Of a stretch of DNA of 64,000 nt, positions 61,301-64,000 are shown piece after piece. The position numbers and the translations under genes are program-made. The first letter of the stretch is position 1; every line of letters starts with the position of its first letter. Under the pieces are notes generated by a model. The model searched no databases. It had not been told where the DNA came from and was given only the letters and a program-made list of their open reading frames with translations. This DNA is from Labia minor (Eukaryota; Arthropoda; Insecta; Dermaptera; Spongiphoridae): the NCBI GenBank assembly GCA_963082975.1, contig OY720344.1, forward strand, positions 12,139,580 to 12,203,579. The letters run 5' to 3'.

Positions 61301-63033
61301 CTTTATATTCCTTTTCAATAAATTCGCATTCTTCTCTTAACCTTGTTTCTACATTTTTTAACATATTTTCAAGAATAGTTATTTGTTTTTTATAAGAATT
61401 TTCGATTAATTCCATTTCTTGTTTATGTTGATATGAAATATTTTCCATTGAGGATTCAAAAGTTTTTCTGTCAGAAAAAGTTTTAATATTTTCAGAAGAT
61501 TGTTCTACAATATCAATTGATGAAGATAAAATGTTATTTGAAGGAGTTGAAAGAAGAGCTTGAATATGACTGTGAATTTGTTCTTGTTGAATTTGCATTT
61601 TGGCTTCTAAATCTTGTTGACGTTGAACCTTTAAAATTTAATGTATTTACCTTAATATCTAAAATATTGATTATAAAAAATTATACCTGATTTTTTAATA
61701 ATTCATCTAATTGTTTTTCTTGACGTAAAATCATTTCTTGTTGTCTTTTCTCTAAAACAGCCATTTGTTCTGTATGTCTCTTAAATTGTAATGCTGCAAG
61801 AAGCTGTCCCTCTTGACGAAGTAATGAAGCTGACATTTGACTTTCAATTTGATTGCTATCACCAATGACTTTGGTCAACGAAATATCTTCTTTTTTCGTA
61901 TCTATTGGTTTTTGAATTTCTTGTTTTTCTGAAACTTTTTGTGATGGTTGATTTTTCTTTGAACTACCTCCAAGCCAATTTGGTAAATTACTTCCCGGAA
62001 AATCATCATCTAAATTATTTTTTCGTGATGATCCAGTTTTTGAAGGCAATGAATCTAAAAAATCTCCAGTAAAAGAATTTCTTCGAGAATTTCTAGATTC
62101 AGTAATAAATGAAGGAGAATAACTGGAAAGAGAATCTATTTTTTTCATTTTTTCGGATTCAATAGGTTTTATAGTTGGATTAGAGTCTATACTATCTCCA
62201 AATACTAATGAATTTCGTCTAGAAGAAGGTTTTTTCATTTCTTTTGATAGAGATGCTACATAACCTTCATTTGATTCGCTCTTTATTATCCCTTTACTCT
62301 GTTTATTGTCTGAATCACCAAATAAATCATCAAGAACAGACTTTTTTTTCTCCTCTGAAGTAATAAATTTAACTACTTTTTCAGGTTTTGAAGGCATTGG
62401 AATTTTGGCAGGATTATCATAAATCTCTTTTTTTGGAGTAGTTGCAATTAAAATATTGGAACTTGAAGTTTTGTGTATGGGAGAATTTTTTTCATCAATT
62501 TTTGGTTTTATAGAAAAGTCAGAAGACTGTTTAGGTTCAGATTCGATATTTACTTTTAGCCCAAGCCAATCATCTGAATCACTTTTAGAATTTTTGGATT
62601 CTGGAATATTAAATAAACTTGAAATTATTTTATTTTTATCTTTTGGAAGTTCCTTTTTATTAACGCTTTCTTTAGATGTATTGTGATCAACATCCTCTTC
62701 ATCTGAAAAAAGATCTTTTAATGGGTCATCTTCATCGAAGTCTAAAAACATAAAAATATTCATAAAATATTATTCAATTTAATATTTAAATTTCATCTTA
62801 TACCAAAAGATGATGGTTTTATTTTCGATTTTTGATCTTGTTTATCGGAAGTCTGAAATAAATATATAATTTTTAAATTTTAATCTAAAATATATATTTT
62901 TATAAGCTTGAATGAAAACATTACCTTAAAAAGCAACGAATCTAAACTATCCAAATCCTAAAATAACAAATTTAATAAATTTTAATTTTTGGAAGTTGTG
63001 AAAAAAATGTTTGAAATATTTTACCTGATCCAT
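58229..63033 (-). CDS. FBF1: Fas-binding factor 1 (FBF1)-like protein, complete gene span
   Basis: FBF1 is a transition-fibre/apical-junction protein needed for ciliary gating in animals. Twelve GT-AG exons join in phase to give 931 residues, starting MDQDLDSLDSLLF. Seen in order: an acidic start (DFDEDDPLKDLFSDEED at about 31-47); a W-L-G-L motif (DDWLGLK, Trp about 89); VLDDLFGD; two SRRNS repeats (about 204 and 249); a second W-L-G (NWLGG, Trp about 286); then coiled coil from about residue 330 to 860 (RQEGQLLAALQFKRHTEQ and on); a CGYC pair near 871-874; and an acidic end LVAESEHFDPEDNSKFL. Disordered acidic/WLG N-half plus long coiled coil is the FBF1 plan. The CGYC pair is not something I recall in FBF1. 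Another coiled-coil ciliary protein remains possible. Confidence 0.75.
58619..58750 (-). CDS. FBF1: FBF1-like exon 11
   Basis: 44 codons, phase 0 on both sides; EKAEWSKIKNPLE.., KLCGYCKRSLDRPYVTPQTF. Donor AAGGTATGC. The only part of the protein that is not low-complexity or coiled coil. Confidence 0.85.
58854..58991 (-). CDS. FBF1: FBF1-like exon 10
   Basis: 46 codons, phase 0; EAKEVKEKGQFSLEEAKKME.., coiled coil. Acceptor TTTTACAG, donor AAGTATAA. Confidence 0.85.
59335..59511 (-). CDS. FBF1: FBF1-like exon 9
   Basis: 59 codons, phase 0; AKAEIEATLQVAEEATKAAN.. to KSKEIEFLVK, coiled coil. Donor AAGGTAGAA; reading through the donor gives the longer false frame to 59209. Confidence 0.87.
59587..59748 (-). 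CDS. FBF1: FBF1-like exon 8
   Basis: 54 codons, phase 0; NQQKISKEEQERISKHLEEE.., RLDAYARLHGPNGDVLNNE. The ARLHGPNGD interruption breaks the coiled coil briefly. Confidence 0.87.
60017..60249 (-). CDS. FBF1: FBF1-like exon 7
   Basis: Enters with 2 nt completing AAA (Lys), ends in phase 0; LILKLENQTESFSKERQSLN.. to QRAEFE, coiled coil. Confidence 0.85.
60456..60801 (-). CDS. FBF1: FBF1-like exon 6
   Basis: Phase 0 in, phase 1 out (A|GTTAGT donor). QHYEYILDSQKSKLNLILNE.. to IKDMEIQ, coiled coil. An ORF over 60451-60750 covers most of this exon but misses its true start. Confidence 0.87.
61281..61628 (-). CDS. FBF1: FBF1-like exon 5
   Basis: 116 codons, phase 0; VQRQQDLEAKMQIQQEQIHS.. to KDRINKVE. 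Donor GAGGTATAT; the few codons beyond it are intron. Confidence 0.87.
61687..62741 (-). CDS. FBF1: FBF1-like exon 4 (large exon)
   Basis: 1055 nt, 2-nt carry-in from exon 3 (G+AC gives Asp). Encodes the disordered acidic/Ser-rich half with both W-L-G motifs, the SRRNS repeats and the start of the coiled coil. The ATG at 62763 that opens this frame is inside the intron, next to the acceptor, and is not the true start. Confidence 0.9.
62804..62852 (-). CDS. FBF1: FBF1-like exon 3
   Basis: 49 nt, phase 0 in, phase 1 out; TSDKQDQKSKIKPSSF. Acceptor TATTTCAG, donor GGTATAAG. Confidence 0.75.
62925..62957 (-). CDS. FBF1: FBF1-like exon 2 (micro-exon)
   Basis: 33 nt, phase 0; DLDSLDSLLFK. Acceptor TATTTTAG, donor AAGGTAATG. 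Confidence 0.75.
63025..63033 (-). CDS. FBF1: FBF1-like exon 1, start codon
   Basis: Only three codons (MDQ) before donor CAGGTAAAA. The ATG context AAAAATGG is good, and an in-frame stop (TAG) lies shortly upstream. The start is chosen because exons 2-4 run in phase from it. Confidence 0.7.
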
Positions 63034-63269
63034 TTTTATGTACTAATTAGCTGAAACATAATCATAATTTATATTTAAAATATCTATATTATTTCAGATT
63101 AAAATACTTTTAGATACTTTATTTTATAAATAATTCACTAGAAATACTATGTTCTAAATATTGATAATACAAAATCAAACATTTTAAGATTTAATATTTT
63201 AATATAAACAAGTATATTATTTGTGAAAATTATGATTCATAATTGATGTAAGTAAAATTATAAAAGAAT

Positions 63270-63300
63270 GCGCTAGTGACGACGCGCCAATCAAAAAGAA
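63270..63300 (-). promoter_or_regulatory. Candidate FBF1-like gene promoter motif
   Basis: About 240 bp upstream of the ATG, the only CpG-bearing cluster nearby: on the minus strand GATTGGCGCGTCGTCAC, i.e. an inverted CCAAT box next to a GGCGCG core. Inference from position and composition only. Confidence 0.35.
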
Positions 63301-64000
63301 TATGAAATCCTTTATGGAAGTAGAATATTATGTTTTTATTTTAAAATCTTAATCATAAAATAAATAGGTAATTATACAGTTATATATATATATATATATA
63401 TATTACTTAGTTGAATTTAAATTATTTAATTTTCCTATAAAACTCACACACAACCATCTCCACTTTTAACACAACCAAAGAGTTGGGTGTTTGCAAATAT
63501 AGTAATATATATATATATATTTAATCTACTGGTAAAATTTCAATACCATAACTGTATAGTTACTAATAAGCAATATGTTTTAAAAAAAATTTAGATTTTT
63601 GATAGGTTACATCTTGTTACCTTAGGATATTTGATATTATATTATTATAAAATGAAGATTGAAGATATTATTCTTTTGAGTTGTTTTATTTAAAAAATAT
63701 GGAGTACTATATTTATATAAGTGATCGCCTTCATATTTTAACTCTTATCATTGTCAAGAAACATAATTATATAGCATTATTGCATCAAAGTTAATAACAA
63801 CCTTTTCATTTTACTTTGCATTACTTTTAAAAACTTACCATACAATGTTTCACAAATACTTTAGACATTAAGTAATATTTGTTTTTAAAATATTTTGAAG
63901 GATGGGTTCTATAAATAAATTTATACTTATTTATTTAATTGAATTGTGATTTAAATCTGCCACTTTATATAGAGGGCGCTATAGTTAAAATGTGACCAGC
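63301..64000. other. Intergenic, AT-rich, no gene seen
   Basis: TA microsatellites at about 63387-63403 and 63508-63520. The last 40 bp contain TATAGAGGGCGCTATAG (about 63968-63984), an interrupted palindrome with a CTCF-like AGAGGGCGC core. No exon recognised. Confidence 0.6.

Overview
The window is very AT-rich (A/T homopolymers, TA runs and AT microsatellites throughout) and carries spliced genes with GT-AG introns from under 100 bp to about 25 kb. Both genes are animal genes: a Rab11-FIP3/4 (Nuclear fallout, Nuf) orthologue and a probable Fas-binding factor 1 (FBF1) orthologue. The RRWGSLR, QLYRSSSFHSSG and SLEEDV blocks of the Nuf protein look like the arthropod versions of this family. 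With the repeat content (hAT, mariner and pogo MITEs, an RTE-like LINE, Helentron-type HINEs) this points to an arthropod. I cannot name the species from the sequence.

Layout. Positions 1-5428 are intron or upstream sequence of the Nuf gene, with two HINEs and a hAT MITE. From 5429 to 57952 (+) I can chain eleven Nuf exons whose reading phases all agree, giving about 483 residues, including the Rab11-binding C-terminus; the 5' end of the long isoform lies left of the window. Two GC- and CpG-rich islands inside introns (about 17.03-17.31 kb and 40.64-41.22 kb) each contain an ATG-led open frame that ends at a GT donor in the phase needed by the next Nuf exon, so they are candidate alternative promoters and first exons. 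From 63033 down to 58229 (-) lies the FBF1-like gene, twelve exons and 931 codons, tail-to-tail with Nuf. Only 276 bp separate the two stop codons, and the two poly(A) signals are about 30 bp apart.

The introns hold most of the unusual material. Two families of roughly 600-650 bp non-autonomous elements (called HINE-A and HINE-B here) share the Helentron/DINE-1 plan: subterminal inverted repeats, a central microsatellite, and a 3' stem-loop. HINE-B copies carry a pair of perfect TGACGTCA (CRE) sites; HINE-A copies carry a CACGTG/TGACGTGG composite. hAT-type MITEs with intact 8-bp target duplications occur at 4.6, 15.1, 45.2 and 53.3 kb, with decayed duplications at 11.8 and 15.5 kb. At 15.1-16.4 kb there is a three-level nest (hAT within hAT, with a HINE inside). 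At 46.5 kb a segment of about 420 bp duplicates the intron sequence just upstream of Nuf exon 7 and is bracketed by two HINE-B 5' ends, which looks like rolling-circle capture. A roughly 440-bp inverted repeat lies just upstream of the 40.9 kb island.

Limits: all exon calls come from reading frames, splice-site context and remembered family features; no alignment or RNA evidence was available. Repeat boundaries are good to a few bases where target duplications are visible and to about 10-20 bases otherwise.
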